Of a DNA stretch of 64,000 nt, positions 63,920 through 64,000 are shown piece after piece. The notes beneath the pieces are model-generated. The model did not search any database. It saw only the letters and a program-made list of their open reading frames with translations, and had not been told where the DNA came from. Made by a program: the position numbers and the translations under genes. Origin of the DNA: Luteibacter rhizovicinus DSM 16549 (lineage in GTDB: Bacteria; Pseudomonadota; Gammaproteobacteria; Xanthomonadales; Rhodanobacteraceae); the NCBI RefSeq assembly GCF_001887595.1, contig NZ_CP017480.1, positions 4,368,001-4,432,000 of the forward strand. The letters run 5' to 3'. How positions within the stretch are numbered: position 1 is the stretch's first letter; the number at the start of each line of letters is the position of its first letter.

Positions 63920-64000
63920 ATGTCGACCCTGCATCCCAACATAGCCACCCTTCGGTCTATCTACGACGATCTGCGTCGTATCGAGCGCCATGCCGACGAG
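63920..64000 (+). CDS. Start of an unidentified protein (SnoaL/NTF2-like?), partial
   Basis: ATG at 63920 follows GGAGA at good spacing and opens MSTLHPNIATLRSIYDDLRR, which continues out of the window. The start resembles NTF2-like (SnoaL-type) proteins (a first helix with 'iy-d'), but too little is visible to be sure. Confidence 0.45.
   Translation, partial: MSTLHPNIATLRSIYDDLRRIERHADE

Overview
The window looks like a chromosomal segment of a GC-rich gammaproteobacterium of the Xanthomonadales, most likely Rhodanobacteraceae (Luteibacter/Dyella-like). This is inferred from three things: the housekeeping block rarA, lolA, ftsK, ald, trxB, aat; the many REP-type palindromes of the form GTGGGAGCCG...CGGCGAT; and the general protein character. 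No taxonomic search was possible.

Region 1 (1-20 kb) is accessory. It holds small stress-type genes (PNPOx-like, DUF2188, YciF-like), several small unknown genes and a block carrying a DNA inversion. A calpain-like protease gene and a gene for an uncharacterised roughly 240-residue protein have exchanged their 3' halves: the chimeras at 5601-6890 (+) and 8510-9043 (-) become two normal genes if about 6281-8933 is flipped. Next come a redox/regulator block (AraC, MDR dehydrogenase, divergent GlxA-type regulator) and a five-gene bufferin-type copper-peptide operon (15383-18899, minus).

Region 2 (20.3-29.8 kb) is one tightly packed minus-strand operon, visibly less GC-rich than the right half. 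It reads nadA, nadB, MATE exporter, HAD phosphatase, Tat-signal protein, GalT/HIT-like protein, two dCTP-deaminase-like proteins, a probable DEDD-nuclease-like protein and a GMC oxidoreductase (frameshifted here). Most junctions overlap by 1-4 bases. I read it as an undescribed biosynthetic operon using quinolinate and/or nucleotide chemistry with export. It ends near tRNA-Ser(UGA) at 30659-30748.

Region 3 (30.8-39.5 kb) has serS, a membrane protein, a broken DUF4262 gene and a phage-like cassette: two GH108 muramidase paralogues (one without its catalytic Glu), two holin-like proteins, three DUF2589-like proteins, small secreted or membrane proteins and a NarL/FixJ regulator. It resembles a holin/endolysin-type (type 10-like) export module.

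Region 4 (39.9-64 kb) is mostly core: a CPA1 antiporter, rarA, DUF3999/DUF2339, DUF805, lolA, ftsK, ald, trxB, a FemAB/GNAT-like protein, aat, an MFS pump, an RluA-family pseudouridine synthase, an HDOD protein, a lipoprotein and an Mrr-like membrane protein. REP elements are scattered through it. Some lie in frame inside the DUF2339 gene, and two near-identical REP doublets bracket a two-gene STAS-like cassette (48.8-49.6 kb).
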